64,000 nucleotides of DNA from Clarkia xantiana subsp. parviflora (taxonomy: Eukaryota > Streptophyta > Magnoliopsida > Myrtales > Onagraceae). Position 1 is the stretch's first letter; every line of letters starts with the position of its first letter. The DNA lies in assembly GCA_036873135.1 (NCBI GenBank), contig JAPTYO010000059.1:8239066-8303065 (forward strand), in the 5' to 3' direction. This document shows, one piece after another, positions 48,543 to 61,812 of this stretch. The notes under the pieces were generated by a model that saw nothing but the letters and a program-made list of their open reading frames with translations, was not told the origin of the DNA and made no database searches. A program made the translations under genes and the position numbers.

Positions 48543-50639
48543 TCTGTCGTCTGGGCGATTGGAAGAATGTGGAGGATCACAACCAAGTAACCTTTTGTCC
48601 CTTCTACCAATTAAAAAAATATAATTTATAAAAAAAGAAGAAGAGGAAGAAGAAAGAATGAGTCAGGCGACCGATTGGGGATGGAAAGGGAGGACTTTGA
48701 AGAGGCGATTAGATGAAATTGGGGGTTTGGTCGAGTGAATGGAAATAGCAGCTCAGTGTTGCTGCTGCGTAGGAGGATGGAATACGGAGGAGGAGGCTTG
48801 GAGCTGTTGACTTCATATGTTTCGCTTGTAGCCTCACCTTCCGTTTCTGTTTCTCTTTTGTTCCAGAATTCATTTTTCGAGAAATATTAATAATAAATAT
48901 TTAGTATAAATTTTTTTTTAAAAAATATATATAAATTATGGTAATTTTTCTAATAATTTCATTTTTACCTTATTTAGGGTTTACGGTGACCAAACGCCGA
49001 AATAGCAAGAAACAAAAATATTTACGCGTCACGACAATAAAGTTGTCTAAGATAGTGGTGCAAAATTATCCCACTACAACGTCGAAATGGATTGCTGTTT
49101 ATTTTAGAACATTATTGTTGAAACCTCGCTTAAGAAATAAGAGAAGTCAACACAATAAAAACTACAATGCAAAAAAACAGGAATAGATCTATAAGGGATG
49201 ATAAATATCGTCATCTCATCAAAGAGATCAACTTTATACCCACGGAGCTGTCGACTGATAAAAAAAGAATGATATCCTAGAAATACCTCCAAGTCGCCGA
49301 CCTTAGAAGACAAAAGCATCATGCTTATAAACAAATGGCCAAAAGGGAAAAAATTATCGATTCGCCCTCATACGAAGTTCGAATTTGAAAAATGCCCCCA
49401 TGAAGAGAGAAATTATAGAACTGCCCCATTCCGTAGTTAAAAACTGCGGGATGTCAGCTGTACTGACACGCGTGTGACTAGTCAACACGCGTGTCGGTGT
49501 CCCTTAGTTATTAACTACGGGACAGGGATCACTGACAAAAGACGGAATAGAGTCCCATGTCCCAGGCGCAGGGTGGTGCGGGTTCCAACGTCCTTCAGTT
49601 ATTAACAGCGGGAATAAAAGTCTATATAACTACAAAATGTCTTCAGATTTTCAAATCGAAGTAACAATATATATATATATATTTCATTCTCTCTGATTGC
49701 AGTTAGAAATTTCGTATTACTTGTTCGTCGTCTCAGACTAAGGTAGCGTAATGCGTTGTTTATTTATAAAATTTATATTGTTTAGAATCAATATATGTTA
49801 TAATGCTACAATATACACATTTTGAAAAGAAAAAGATTTAGGAATACTAAGTTGTTCGAGCAGGTACAGACATATCCGAAATTGTCCTTTGAAACTAAGA
49901 TAACATACTGTTATTTTTGTACAAAATTTACATATTATATAGTGGTAGAAAGTGTTTGCACACCGTCTCTTCGTGGTTCTTCTTTCTTCGAGTTCCCGCT
50001 CCTTCTCTCGGGTACCTGCAAATGGGCACCGGGGGGGTTCCCGGTAAGCCTACTTTGATGCTTAAATGAGTATGGGCTTAGAGAGAGAAAGTAAGCTTAG
50101 AGAGAGATTCATTACCTTCAAATGAGGGATGGAGAACTCTATTTATAAAGTTCTCATTGAACCGCTCCGGTTCCGGTGCTTTTCCGGTCCGGTTATGGCA
50201 GCTTTGTAATATAAATAGGTGTTGACCGTACATATAGTGTATTTGACATCGGTTCAACCGTAGGTGAGTTTAATATAGTTAAGTGTCCAAAAACAGCCTC
50301 TTAGGGCGAGCCCCGGACTAAATATCGTCTGGGGTTAGGGGTCTAAGCGAGTGGATCTCGTCTGGAAAGAGGGGGGGTACCCGAGAGGTAATACTCGGGT
50401 CACCCGAGCAAGAGGTTCCGCTCGGGTACTCCAAGTGGTGGACCACTCGGAGCCTCCCGAGTGGATTTACCACTCGGGGTGTTTCTCGGCCTTAGTATTT
50501 TGGCGAGCTTCTGGGTTCCGAGGTGTCCGTTTATCCAAATTCGAATTATAATCGAATGTGGCCTAATTATAGGGCCCAATTTGTGATAGCTTGGGTGTAT
50601 ATCAACATTTGTCTCAGAGTCAAGAAATGGTTTAACCTT
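48543..50639. other. unassigned intergenic DNA with short inverted repeats
   Basis: 48543-48860 is probably the promoter of the At4g08330-like gene. Around 49430-49530 a short hairpin pairs GACACGCGTGTG with CACACGCGTGTC-like sequence, between two copies of a TAGTT(A)TTAACTACGGG motif. Around 50385-50500 several ACCCGAG/CTCGGGT motifs alternate on both strands. These look like decayed transposon parts. I see no gene. Confidence 0.4.
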
Positions 50640-51833
50640 TGTTAGCATTTGGACAATGGGCCGCGTAATTGGGAGCCCATTAATAAAGTCCATGTTCCTA
50701 AGAAATTAGGTAATGTCATATTAGAGATTTTGGGCTATGCCTAAAATCTCAATTGACATGGGAGGCCCAAAATTGGGCCTCCCTATAAGCATGGCCGGCC
50801 GACTTTACTAAGAGGGTAAAGTGGACTTTTGTCCACTTTACTCCTCTTATAAATAGGGAGTCTTAGGAGGTTTTATTAAGGTTATTCCTCTCTTCCCAAG
50901 TGGTGAGATTAAAAGAAACCCTCCTCCTTTTAATATAGCTAGTTCGGCCGAAACACCAAGGAACCAAGGAGGTGCCAAATTGCGTCGAGCAATTTACTCC
51001 AAGAGATCCATCCCATGAAGAATCGACTGAGGATTTGCTGTGAGGCATAATCCGCGTAGGGCTTCTCTAACAGGAACCTCTACGGGAACCGTTCGGCAGA
51101 TCGAGAACTCCCATCAACAGTCCTAGGCTACAGGAAACAATATAAGTATGCGCACCTTATTCCGCTGCGTATTAGTTACCATGCACGTATCTAGGGTTTT
51201 GTTTCCGTAGCATTACTCCTCTAAATCCTACAGTGGTATCACAGCTTGTGTTAGGGAGTTTGTGTTTTTTTTTTTTTTTTATATAAAATTGGTGTTCTTG
51301 GATTTTCTTGTGTTAGCTAAAATTTTTAAAGGGTTTTAAAGTTTTAAAATTTAGGATTTTTTTGGTAAAATTCGGACTGGCCATGGTTTTTCATGATGTT
51401 CATAGTGAAGTTTGATGTTCATGATCTTCAAGAAAAACAAGACTTTTATCAAATTTAAGCATTGGATTCTTGATCATGACAAAATTTGATCTTGAAATTT
51501 GACCGCTTGCCCTAAATTCTTGTTTCGGCTGAACCTCCTTTAGGTATTCAAGGTGAATTTTATTTTTTCTTAGTCCTCAAATAACCTAAAGTGACCGAAA
51601 ATTTTGATGAATTTTCACTAGTAGTTTCAGCCGAATTTTTGGTGCCTAGGGATTAGGGCAACATTATGGCTAGATTCACAAGATAATTGTGGATAGTAAC
51701 TATCAGTATATCTAGCACGATATTATGATCTAGATATTATTGATAATATAGTTGCCTAAAAAGATTGAGAAAATATGTATTATTGATTAAATATATATCC
51801 CTAATATTGAAATGACAATAATATATTTTCATA

Positions 51834-51876
<43 letters not shown>

Positions 51877-52104
51877 ATTGATAATATATTTGCAAATATA
51901 GAATCTTGACAATATATATATATTTGCCAAAAATTATATATATGTGCGGAAAATTGGAAATTATTTTATAATTGTAAACACCTAATTTTGGTCTGCGCGT
52001 AGCACTTTCAAAATGTCATACGTGACGCGCTAAAAAAGAAAGTATTTAAATATGGATGGTCGCAAAATTTCTAAAGATAAGTCTGGCTTAAAATATGATA
52101 GTGT
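50640..52104 (+). mobile_element. E2: diverged relative of the E family, interrupted by E3
   Basis: The LTR runs 50640-51232 (593 bp, TGTTAGCATTTGG to AAATCCTACA). It keeps the U3 palindrome (50817-50840), the TATA-like CTTATAAATAGG and the overall layout of E1, but with many substitutions. The primer site is altered to TGGTATCACAGC (51234). The leader continues with AT-rich sequence until E3 begins at 52105. Confidence 0.8.
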
Positions 52105-55100
52105 TGTAAACATATGTTGATGGGCGCCGTAATTGGTAGCCCATAATATGTATAGTTTACCTAAGGAAATTAGGTAAATGTCACATTAGGGTAATTGGGC
52201 TAGACCCAAATCCCAATTGACATGAGAGGCCCAAATTATGGGCCTCCCCTATGCATGGCCGACCGAAATACCTAGTGTGGGCAAAGTGGACTTTTGTCCA
52301 CTTTGCTCCTCCTATAAATACATGGTGTTAAGAGATTTTTAGGGTTAATCACTATTCCCTCATTAGAGTGTTTTAGAGAGAAAATCCCTCCACCCCACAC
52401 CTAGGTTTCGGCCGAACCTATAGTCACCCAAGGGTGTGCCAATTTGCTTTCCAAGCAAACACTCCAGAGATCTGTCTCCGTGCCAATAATCGATCAGAGG
52501 TTTTGTTGTGGAGCTTGTACCGCGTGGGGCTTCTCTAACAAGAACCTCCACGGGTCCCGATTGGAGGATCGTGAACTCCCTCCTGAGAAGATCTTGGGTC
52601 TACGGATCATCTTAAAGATATGTGCGAATCTTCCGCTGCGTAATTCTGATTACTAGCATGTATCTTGTTTTAAGTAGCCGTAGTGATTACTCCACGTAAT
52701 CTAACAATGGTATCAGAGCCTGTGTTAGGAGTTCATGATTTTGATGAATTGGTATTCTTGAAGTTTAAAATTAAAAACCGAAATTTTTAAAAGTTTCAAT
52801 TTTTTTGGGGTTGCTGGTGAATCCGAAATTTTCATGATGTTCTTGGTTAATTTAATGTTCATGATCTTCAATAAAAGTGTAATATTTATCAAAATCAAAC
52901 ATTGGATTGTAGATCTTATTAAAGATCAAATTTGACGACTTGTTCCCAATTTTAGTGTTTGTGCCGAAAACCAATGTGAATTACAAGGTAAAATTTTTAA
53001 ATTTCTTAATCACAAGGGACATATTTCGGCCGAAATTTTTAAATGATATTGTTTATCATATTTTAATTTTCAATTAAGGTAACAATATATCTATAATTGG
53101 GAACATTAGGATAGATTCACATTAATATATCGAAATATATATAACTATCAATATATCTAAATATTTAATAAGGTTAAAGATATTATTGATAGATTTAATT
53201 GCCTAAAAGATTGAGAAAATATATTGTCAGTATATTTGTTACCCTATTTAAGATATTGACAATAAATAAATATATATATTATATATTGTGCCGATTTTTT
53301 CATATATATATATATATATATATATTGTTGATAGATTTAATCTTAAAGATAGAATCTTGGCAATAAATATATATATGTTTTAATTTGGCTGAAATATATA
53401 TATATTTAATATTGGAAATTATTTTTAATGTTACTTGGTGGCTAAGTCAAATATTTTTGGACTTTAAAACCCTACTTGGGCCACAAGTAAACATTTCGGC
53501 CCAACCTTTAAAATTTTAATTATTGGGCTGGTCCAATATGTCAAACCGGGACGGATTTAAATCGAACCGGGTTTTCTCAATCAGTTTGACCTAGTCGGGT
53601 CAGGTTGGACCAGGGTAATTAAGTGGATCTAACCGAACCTGTTTTGTGTGTTGAACCGAACCAAACCCTATTTTATTGAACCGAACCGAACTAGATTTTA
53701 AAATTTAAAACAGGACCGAACCGAACTGGATTTGCCGGACCGAACCGAACCGGATTTGCCGGACCAGGCCGAACTGGATTTTCGGAACCGAACCGGACCA
53801 AAACGAACCGAAATTGACTGAACCGAAATGATTTTCAAAACCGAATTCAAGTCAATTAATTAAAATAGGGAGGTCAAGTTTTAAAATCCAAATATTTTTT
53901 AACCTCTAAATGGACTACACAGTGCTCATACGGTAGCTATCCTTTATGCATTGTTTCGATTATGGGGATGGATCGGAGATACATGTTTTTTGGACTGGAT
54001 TAATTAGAGGGCTGAAATGCAATTGTTTATTATTCAATATATATATATATTAATGCATGATTAGAAATGTTGTCTTGACTTAGTTAAGCTAGCTAGATAT
54101 TGCATGTTGTGGGCGGAACCCTGGTTAAATATATGGAGTGCGCACTAGGATAGACATCTGTGATGGTTGTAAATACCTACGATTCATGTCTAGAATGTTG
54201 CGTGATTGAATATAAGCATGAATTGCAAATCAACCCCTAATGTTTAAAATTATTTTAAAATCGAAAATCAGTTGCCAAATGTGTATGATGGATGTGAATG
54301 ATTCATGCTTGACACGTATGGTAGAATGTTGAGGATGTAGCCGCATTTGATAATTTACTTGGAAGTATAATTATGTATGCAAGCATGAGTTCCTCGGAAC
54401 ATTAGACGCATGACGCGTAAGCATGAGTGTGGTTTGTTTGATGAATGTTACTTGCGTATGATAATTTACATGATTAGTAGAATTATATATCCATGAGTGA
54501 ATTCATCGGAATATTTTCCAAAATACAAAGGGCCTTGGGAAAGCCAAGATCGGGTATGCTTGTTTTAAAATTCCTGTTCCGATAATTTGCGATTAAAACC
54601 ATTTAAAAGACTGATCTATTGGATTGAAAACGGCGGTAATGTGAACTATTTCACAGCCATCTGGTTTACTGGTGGTCGGTTGGTTTAGATGACTAAGGAA
54701 TCGTTATTTGTCGGATTCAATCTCAATAGATATCTGGTGTATGCAATTCTTTCTCAAAATGTTATTCTCTACCTTATTTTTGCATAACCATCAATGTGTT
54801 AGTTTTCATGGCTGACCCGGTACAGTTCTACGAACCACGCAATCTGGACAACATGGATTACGATGCATGTAGAGATAATGTTATGGATCTTCTTATCACT
54901 GCGGATCTTGACGATCAGGTCAATCCGACGGCGGATAGGTTGAGTTTGGACGAATACAAAAACCCACATGAAAGCAACGGCAATAAATGGTTGAGGAAAG
55001 ATCGAAATGCACAAGAGTTGATTCTCTCGCAGCTGTCAACAGAAGTAGAAGAAGAGTTTACACAACTCAGCGCAGTGCATCTTTTGTGTGCCATATACCT

Positions 55101-56363
55101 TCGCTTCGGTAAGGGTAAGGCCGCTAAAGCTAGAGCCTTAATGGCGGGATACTTCAGTATTCTATGCAGTGATGACGGCATAATATCCTATCATGATCCC
55201 GCTGATGAGTTGAACGTATGGACTCGGGCTCAGAAGGTAATGAGAATGTTTCCTCTTTCATGGTTTGTTAACGAGAAAGGCCTAACGCGTTTGATCAAAT
55301 CGATCAAAACGACGATAGACCTATTCGAAATAGGTGAGAAAGAAGTCTAAACGATGATTCAGTGCTTTACTCACCATGATATCAGTACCTTTTAGGTACA
55401 TTTCGGTTAAGACAATTAGTCCATCAAACTTCTTCATGTCTGCTTCGAGTTTGAGATCTGAGACCCCAGTATTGTTCAGTGTTGGTTTTTCTATTTGTTT
55501 AATTTATGATTTTGGAATACATTGTTTCAGTTTCATTGAATAAAGTAGTTACCTTTCGATTCGAAAAGAGTTTTGCTTATCAAGATTAAATGACTCGGTT
55601 AAAAACGGGATTGATCCGAAATAAGTAAATAAACAAAATGAAAATGACATCATAAATGACAGAATCAAGCAAATCCATACATTTTCTCCTACATCTATAT
55701 CTATGGACTAGATCATGCCATTAAATCCATCGATTGCGTCGCTCTAAGAATTAATCGATTAAAACTCTTTCTTTATTATTATTACTCAATTGAATGAAAT
55801 AAACTGTAATGATAATAATGTGAGAAACCGATTGGATTAAATTATATTAAATTCAGAAATGAAACGATTTAACCAAAGGTTAAACTGGGGTAAGTTGCGC
55901 CTCGCGCAAGTGGACCTTGAAAGAGTAACACATCGTTTCAAAGTATGAGTTTAATAATGAATTGTTTAAAATGATGATGTGATGAATTTTCGTTTTCATT
56001 CCTTCGGATATAACTTATTGATAACATTTACATCGGTAGAAAGTAGGCTTCGAAAGCTACTACGACCTTGTAAAAGTATCGACTGACGCATAAGGTGAAA
56101 ACCTGAAATGCTCAGTTCAGAGATGGATTAAAATCTCCGAAATAAGTTAGCAAACGAAGAAGGATGAAGTCGGTTAAACGATTTTCCTTGCGTACGCCTT
56201 GAAAGGCTAAGCATTCAAATCAAATGACACACTTCTATAGGCATAGTTTGTTTGTGAACATAAATGTTGTAGTCATTTCGCCACATGTTCCCTATGGGAT
56301 GATGATGAGAAAATGATTCACATTAATGTAAAACTATGTTCCATTGTAATCGGTAAAACACAC
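52105..56363 (+). mobile_element. E3: copia-type LTR element with intact gag-like frame, interrupted by gypsy
   Basis: LTR 52105-52706 (602 bp, TGTAAACATATG to GTAATCTAACA), primer site TGGTATCAGAGCC at 52708-52720. Its leader carries AT tracts and the CCGGACCGAA repeat (about 53640-53830), then a 181-codon gag-like frame, then non-coding DNA collinear with E1 to about 40955. There the gypsy element is inserted (56364). The copia protease/integrase piece at 60637-61812 is probably the continuation of E3. Confidence 0.85.
54808..55350 (+). CDS. E3 gag-like protein (181 aa)
   Basis: The frame begins MADPVQFYEPRNLDNMDYDA and ends GEKEV. Its predicted content is mainly helical and acidic, with VEEEFTQLSAVHLLCAIYLR in the middle, a layout compatible with a short copia gag capsid. 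No zinc-knuckle CCHC motif is present. E0 and E1 have the related words PRNLDG at the same place, but with stops, so only this copy is open. I chose the second Met at 54808 because it matches the start of the conserved region. The assignment to gag rests on position and weak similarity. Confidence 0.6.
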   Translation: MADPVQFYEPRNLDNMDYDACRDNVMDLLITADLDDQVNPTADRLSLDEYKNPHESNGNKWLRKDRNAQELILSQLSTEVEEEFTQLSAVHLLCAIYLRFGKGKAAKARALMAGYFSILCSDDGIISYHDPADELNVWTRAQKVMRMFPLSWFVNEKGLTRLIKSIKTTIDLFEIGEKEV

Positions 56364-57211
56364 TGTTGGATCAGGAATAAACCTGACATCGCAGCTTATA
56401 AAGTCGAGCACATTTTAAATATAAGTCGACCACCTTTCTTGTTCGTGCTGATAAAGTAGAGATAAAATGTCGACAAGCACTATTCGAGGAAATCAGCTAC
56501 ATCACGAAGATCAGTCGACATAAGTTCAACCGGAGAAACTAGGGATCTAAATCGAGGAGACGGGTCGAGGTCGACTGCAAAAACTTAGGGAAAACTTCTG
56601 AGATAGGCGGCGACCTGCTTTCAACCATCTCCGAGAAGAAACCTTCCTCTTAAGTAAAGACAGGTGGCGACCTGCTTGTCACCTGCTTAAAAGGAAAACC
56701 TTCCCCCCGAAGTAAACATGAGGTGGTGACCTGCTTGTCACCTGCTTAAAAGGAAAACCTTCCTCAGAAGTAAACATGAGGTGGTGACCTGCTTATCACC
56801 TGCTTAAAAGGAAAACCTTCCTCCGAAGTAAACATGAGGTGGCGACCTGCTTGTCACCAGCTGACTGACAACCGCTTCTATTAGCCAGTCACAAAGGGCT
56901 GATTGCCGCCCCTAGGCAACCAATCAGAGGCCAGTAGCCGCCTCTACAAAAGTCGGTAAACTTCTTCCTATAAATAGGGGGCTATCTCCTTCAATTAAAA
57001 ACAATCTGCTCTGAATACTTATATATTACACTCTCAAATACATTACTAACTTAAGCTTCGGAGTGGAATCAGGGGCCATCCCCACCCCTTTTTAGGTGCT
57101 CGACCTTAAAAGTCTCCTGGAGGAAATCAAGTCCTCGAGAGAGCTACGTCCAAGGCGAAGCCTAGAAGTCCATTCCGTGAAGTTTGAGGCCACGTCATTT
57201 TGATCCCAACA
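56364..57211 (+). repeat. gypsy 5' LTR (848 bp) with 58-bp tandem repeats
   Basis: Runs from TGTTGGATCAGG to TTGATCCCAACA. TGGCGCCGTCTGTGGGA (57214-57230) after the LTR is the primer site. Within it, about three and a half copies of a 58-bp unit starting GAGGTGGTGACCTGC and containing AAAAGGAAAACCTTCC lie at about 56650-56865. CTATAAATAGG at about 56970 is the likely TATA box. Confidence 0.9.
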
Positions 57212-57246
57212 TTTGGCGCCGTCTGTGGGAAACAGATCAAAAAGTC

Positions 57247-58182
57247 ATGGCCCCACCCAGAAGTCGAATCAGGCAAGGTCCGCGACGCCTCGCGGAAGGG
57301 ATATTTCAAGGGTCAAATGAGACTCTAGAAAGTTATTCCAGACGATTCGAAGCAGGATACACCGGAGACGAGTGTACTGAAAGAGAGGCCATTCGAATAT
57401 TCTTCAGAGGTCTGGGACCCCAGTCCCACACTTTAGCCATCACCCAGTATACCGAACCTCTGGGAAGTTTAGAAGAAGCGATGGAACGAATAAATCTCCA
57501 CGAAGAGGTGGAACAAAGTCGAGCAGCTCGCAGTATACCACCAGAAGCCCGACGGCGACGAGGAGAAGGCTCGTCAATGCTGGGGGTATCGACGAGAGAG
57601 TATCGTCAGACGCAACAAAGATTGGAAAAGCTTCAAGAAGCAGGAGAAAACCGTTCTTTGCCTTATTATGAACATCACCAAGAGGAGGGGCATAACACTG
57701 AGGATTGCCTCCTCGCAAGAAGAGAGTTGGAATTTATGCAAGAGGAAATCCAACGCCATCATCGACATCGAGCACACGAGTCGAGAAGATGGAGAACGCC
57801 CCCGGGAAACGACATCAACATTTTATCAGGAGGATTCGCGGCTGGGGGAGAAATAAGCTCGGCCAGGGATCAATACGCCGCCCAGTGCATCTCGCCAAAG
57901 CTCTCCTCGAAAAGGGCAAGAGACATAGAGCCAATGGCGATCTCCTTTTCGACAGAAGATCTTTCAGAGGTCTTGCCATTCCACGAGGATGCCCTGGTAA
58001 TAACTGCTCGAATAAATAATTCAGATATTAAAAGAGTACTTGTAGATGGAAGAAGTTCCGCCAACGTGATCACTCTCAAAGTTCTCACCGGTATGGGATA
58101 CAAGAAGGAAGACTTGAAAGAGATGACTTCTTCTTTAGTGGGACTGGCGGGAAGGACGACTTACCCTCTAGGAGCAATCTAG
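57247..58182 (+). pseudogene. gypsy gag-protease frame with internal gag deletion
   Basis: The ATG at 57247 (MAPPRSRIRQGPRR) follows the primer site as in the minus-strand copy. The start jumps directly to GSNETLESYSRRFEAGY, so the gag capsid N-terminal half is missing. Then come EALRI-type helical sequence, a HHQEEGHNTEDC stretch (remnant of the zinc-knuckle region) and the protease-like VLVDGRSSANVI, in which the usual Gly before SS is Arg. The frame ends in TAG (58180-58182), and pol continues in the same frame just after it. Confidence 0.85.
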
Positions 58183-60471
58183 CTTCCCATGATTTTAGGT
58201 CAAGGGTGGAAAACGCTCCACTTGCAGGTTCGTTTTGTAGTAGTCGACCAAATTGGTGCTTACAACGTGATACTGGGGAGAACCACCCTAAACCCCAACC
58301 ACATCGTACCATCGACTTTTCACCAAGTCATGAGGTTCCCGACTCACCACGGGTTAGGAGAAGTCTGGGGCGATCAGGAGATATCTCGACAATGTTATGT
58401 CGACCTCCTCAAAAGATCAAATCAAAGAGAAACCCTCTCTATAGTCACGGAAGAAGATCCGCGAGAAGAGAGTGGACGACCGGCCCCTATGGAGGAGTTG
58501 GTGGAGGTTGTCTTGGAGGGAACGGAAAGGAAAGTAAAAATCGGGGCCGCTTTAAACCCGGAACAGGCGAGGAGGATAACGACTCTCCTCAGAAAGTACA
58601 AAGAGTTATTCGCCTGGGAACCCAGCGACATGCCAGGAATCAGTCCCGATATTATCTCCCATGATTTAAGGATAGACCCAGCCATAAAACCCATCACCCA
58701 GAAAAGAAGATCTATGGGGGCAGAAAAGAAGGTCGTGATCCGTCAAGAGGTGGGAAAATTGGTGGAAGCAGGTTTCGTAAAAGAGATACGATTCCAAACA
58801 TGGGCCGCCAACCCAGTATTGGTAAGAAAACCTAGTAAGAAATGGAGGATGTGTGTGGATTTTCGAGATCTTAATAAAGCTTGCCCAAAGGATTCCTATC
58901 CCCTCCCAAGGATCGACCAGCTAGTCGACGCCACTTCAGGACATGAGCTCTTAAGCTTTATGGACGCCTATTCCGGATACAACCAGATTCGAATGCATCC
59001 CAAAGATGAGGCTCACACCGCCTTCTACGCAGACAGCGATATCTATCATTACACTGTCATGCCCTTTGGTTTGATAAATGCCGGGGCCACCTATCAACGA
59101 ATGGTAAATAAACTTTTCAAATCCATGATAGGAAGAAACATGGAGGCCTACGTCGACGACATGTTGGTAAAAACCAAGAAGGGGCACGGCCACGTTCAAG
59201 ACCTTGAAGAAGCATTTGAGTGTATGAGGTTACACCAAGTGAGGCTAAATCCTACCAAGTGCGCCTTCGGAGTTCAATCAGGGAAATTCCTAAGATTTAT
59301 GGTCAGCCAGAGAGGAATAGAAGCTAACCCTGAAAAGATAACCGCCATAGAGAAGATGTCCTCGCCCACCTGTCATAGGGAGGTGCAGAGTCTAAATGGA
59401 AGGCTGGCCTCTTTGGGAAGATTTCTGGCCAGGTCAGGCGATAAATCCCTCCCCTTCTTCAAGATCCTAAGGGCTAATAAGACGTTCGAATGGAAAAAGG
59501 AGTGCGAAGAAGCCTTTCAGCAGTTAAAAAGGCATATTCACTCACTCCCCGCCCTGGCAAAACCCTTACCTGAAGATCCCTTGTTCCTATATTTGAGTAT
59601 CAGCTCAGCCGCATTAAGCTCAGTTCTCATCAAAGAAACTGATGGCGCTCAGATCCCTGTGTACTATGTTAGTAAGCTTTTTGGAGTAACCGAGGCGAAT
59701 TACATGGAAATCGAGAAGTATCTATATGCTCTATTGATAGCAGCAAGGAAGCTCCGACCGTACTTCCACGCTCATGAAATTACGGTACTCACTAATCAAC
59801 CCTTGAAACAATTATTGCAAAAGCCCGATATTTCAGGAAGGATGGTTAAGTGGGCGGTAGAATTAAGCGAGTTTCGCATCCACTTCGAACCACGGAAGGC
59901 GATCAAAGGCCAGGCTTTGGCCGACTTCATAGCTCAAAATACGGTAACACCCGACGCCCCGCCTATCGTCCTTCCTCAAGAAGAGCATGTGAAGATTACT
60001 CCAGAGAATAAGGCCAACGACACCTTACCGTGGGTATTGCACACTGATGGATCGTCTTCTGCTCTAGGATGTGGGGCTGGACTGGTCTTGACGCCACCAG
60101 AAGGAGAGCCACTTCGCTATGCCCTGGCTTTAACCTTTCGAGCGACCAACAATGAAGCTGAGTACGAGGCTTTGCTCACGGGTCTTCGGATAGCCAAAGG
60201 TATGGGCATCCCAAATCTAAAGGTACGATGTGATTCTGAATTGATCGTCAATCAAACAAATGGGACTTACGTCGCCAAAGGAGAAAACATGAAGAAGTAT
60301 GTTGAGGAGGTACGAAAACTCGTTCGGGACATGCCCCATTTCCAAATAGAAGCCATCCCACGAGAAGAAAATCAAGAGGCCGACGCCCTCAGTAAACTCG
60401 CGCTGGGAAAAGCTCCCTCAGTGACTGTACACTTTATCGAAAGCTCTCTCTATTCCGTTGTGGAGGCATGA
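58183..60471 (+). pseudogene. gypsy pol: reverse transcriptase, RNase H, second RNase H
   Basis: The frame is open for over 760 codons. Reverse transcriptase: CVDFRDLNKACPKDSYPLPR, FMDAYSGYNQI, MPFGLINAGATYQR and AYVDDMLVK (YVDD active site), around residues 210-390 from the ATG at 58189. RNase H follows (LPFFKILRANKTFEW, VYYVSKLFG and a TNQPLKQLL helix). The second RNase H is at about 60020-60420, with LHTDGSSSALGCGAG, NNEAEYEAL and ENQEADALSKLA. The frame is in phase with gag-protease; one stop (58180) separates them. It ends in TGA at 60469-60471, where pol would normally continue into integrase. Confidence 0.9.
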
Positions 60472-60924
60472 GCAGAAGTTCTTAATGTCCAAACTCCCGA
60501 CTCTTGGATCACCCCCATCCAAAACTACTTGGAAAAAGGGGTTCTCCCAGAAGATACAACGGAGGCCACTCAAATTCGAAGGGTGACTGGACGATTTGTG
60601 ATCTTAGACGGGTATCTCTACAAAAGGGGGTATTCTACTGACGGGCAGCCAAGTCTTGGAGAGTAGCCAAGGCTTTACTGACAGGCAGTGGTTCCGTGCT
60701 AGATCTTGCATCTGTCCTGAAATTCATCGATATGGACCAAACTCGACTGAAATCAATACCGGGACGAGTTGGGCAAGGAAAGAGAAAGATGATGAACAAA
60801 GGAAAGAGACAACAGGCTGTCGACGGTAAAATGTTGAAAACGCCTAAACCTCCGAGTTAAATCAGAGATAGTTCGCGGGAACTCTAGTCCACGCCGAATA
60901 GGCGAAGGTACAGGGTCCAGCAAA
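60472..60924 (+). other. gypsy/copia junction region
   Basis: 60472-60636 keeps the pol frame up to a KRGYST motif that precedes the gypsy integrase zinc region. From about 60637 the sequence changes to a stop-rich stretch that leads into copia protease. This marks a deletion joining truncated gypsy to copia DNA. Confidence 0.6.
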
Positions 60925-61812
60925 TTGCATCCTGAAAAGGTATGCGACGTTGGTTATGTTATGGAAGCTATTGTTTCCTCCACTGTCATGTTAACTGACT
61001 CAAATCCTTCTTGGATTCTTGACTCAGGTGCGACAGACCACATAGCCAGCGACAAAGGACTGTTCGCCAAGGTTAGACGATTGCCAAAGGATTCTAAGAG
61101 GATATACATTGGCGACAACTCACAAGTTGAAGTCATAGGAGTGGGGAACTGCAAGTTGTCTATGAACAATGGCAGGACCATACTACTTGAAAATGTCATT
61201 TTTGCTCCAATAATCTGTAGAAATGTTGTTTCTGTTTCTGCTCTTATGAATAATAATTACATTTATCATTTGAGGAGAACTTTGTTCGCATTAATAAAGG
61301 CAATGTCTTCTTTGGGCATGCTTATTCCTCTAATGGTCTCTTTATCATGGATTTGAATGGAAGTATAGATTCGAATAGAATGTATGCATTATCCTCCAGG
61401 GAAGCAGAAACTGACGCAGCCGGTTGGCATGCGAGACTGGGACATATAAGCTACGATAGGGTACATTCATTAGCCCGAAGAGAGCTTTTGCCTAGTACCA
61501 ACAATGTGGTTAAACAAACTTGCCACGATTGTCTAGCAGGAAACTCCACCCGTAAACCATTAGGAGAAGCTCAACGAGCCGAGTATCCAATGTAGCTAAT
61601 TCACTCCGACGTTTGTGGACCAATGAGTGTTACCGCTAGGAGTGGAAAACGATACTTCATAACCTTCATTGACGACTTTACCCGTTATGGGTTTACTCAT
61701 TTGATTACTCGTAAATTCGAGGCAATAGATTGCTTTAGAAACTTTCTAAACCTCGTAGAGAATCAGCAGGAGTGAAATGTGAAATCCCCGCGCACTGATA
61801 GATGTGGAGAAT
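60925..61812 (+). pseudogene. copia protease and integrase N-terminal remnant
   Basis: Protease: WILDSGATDHIASDKGLFAK (catalytic DSG) and VSVSALMNN. Pre-integrase: WHARLGHISYDRVHSLARRE, then CHDCLAGNSTR. Integrase: HSDVCGPMSVTARSGKRYF and FITFIDDFTRYG, up to the RTDR-GE motif, where it is cut by the E4 LTR at 61813. Stops and frame changes near 61340 and 61594 show it is inactive. Probably the pol of E3 beyond the gypsy insertion. Confidence 0.85.

Larger units (their letters stand above)
56364..60636 (+). mobile_element. Ty3/gypsy element of the Tat lineage, 3'-truncated, inserted in E3
   Basis: It consists of the 5' LTR, primer site, gag-protease frame and pol with reverse transcriptase, RNase H and a second (plant-type) RNase H. 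That dual RNase H is characteristic of Tat-lineage elements. Integrase and 3' LTR are absent: the frame ends in KRGYST at about 60636 and the sequence passes into copia. It has one in-frame stop at 58180 and another at 60469. Confidence 0.9.

Noticed and set aside
58206..58664. 152-codon second frame in gypsy pol
   Set aside because: Overlaps the recognised pol frame and has no domain; shadow frame.
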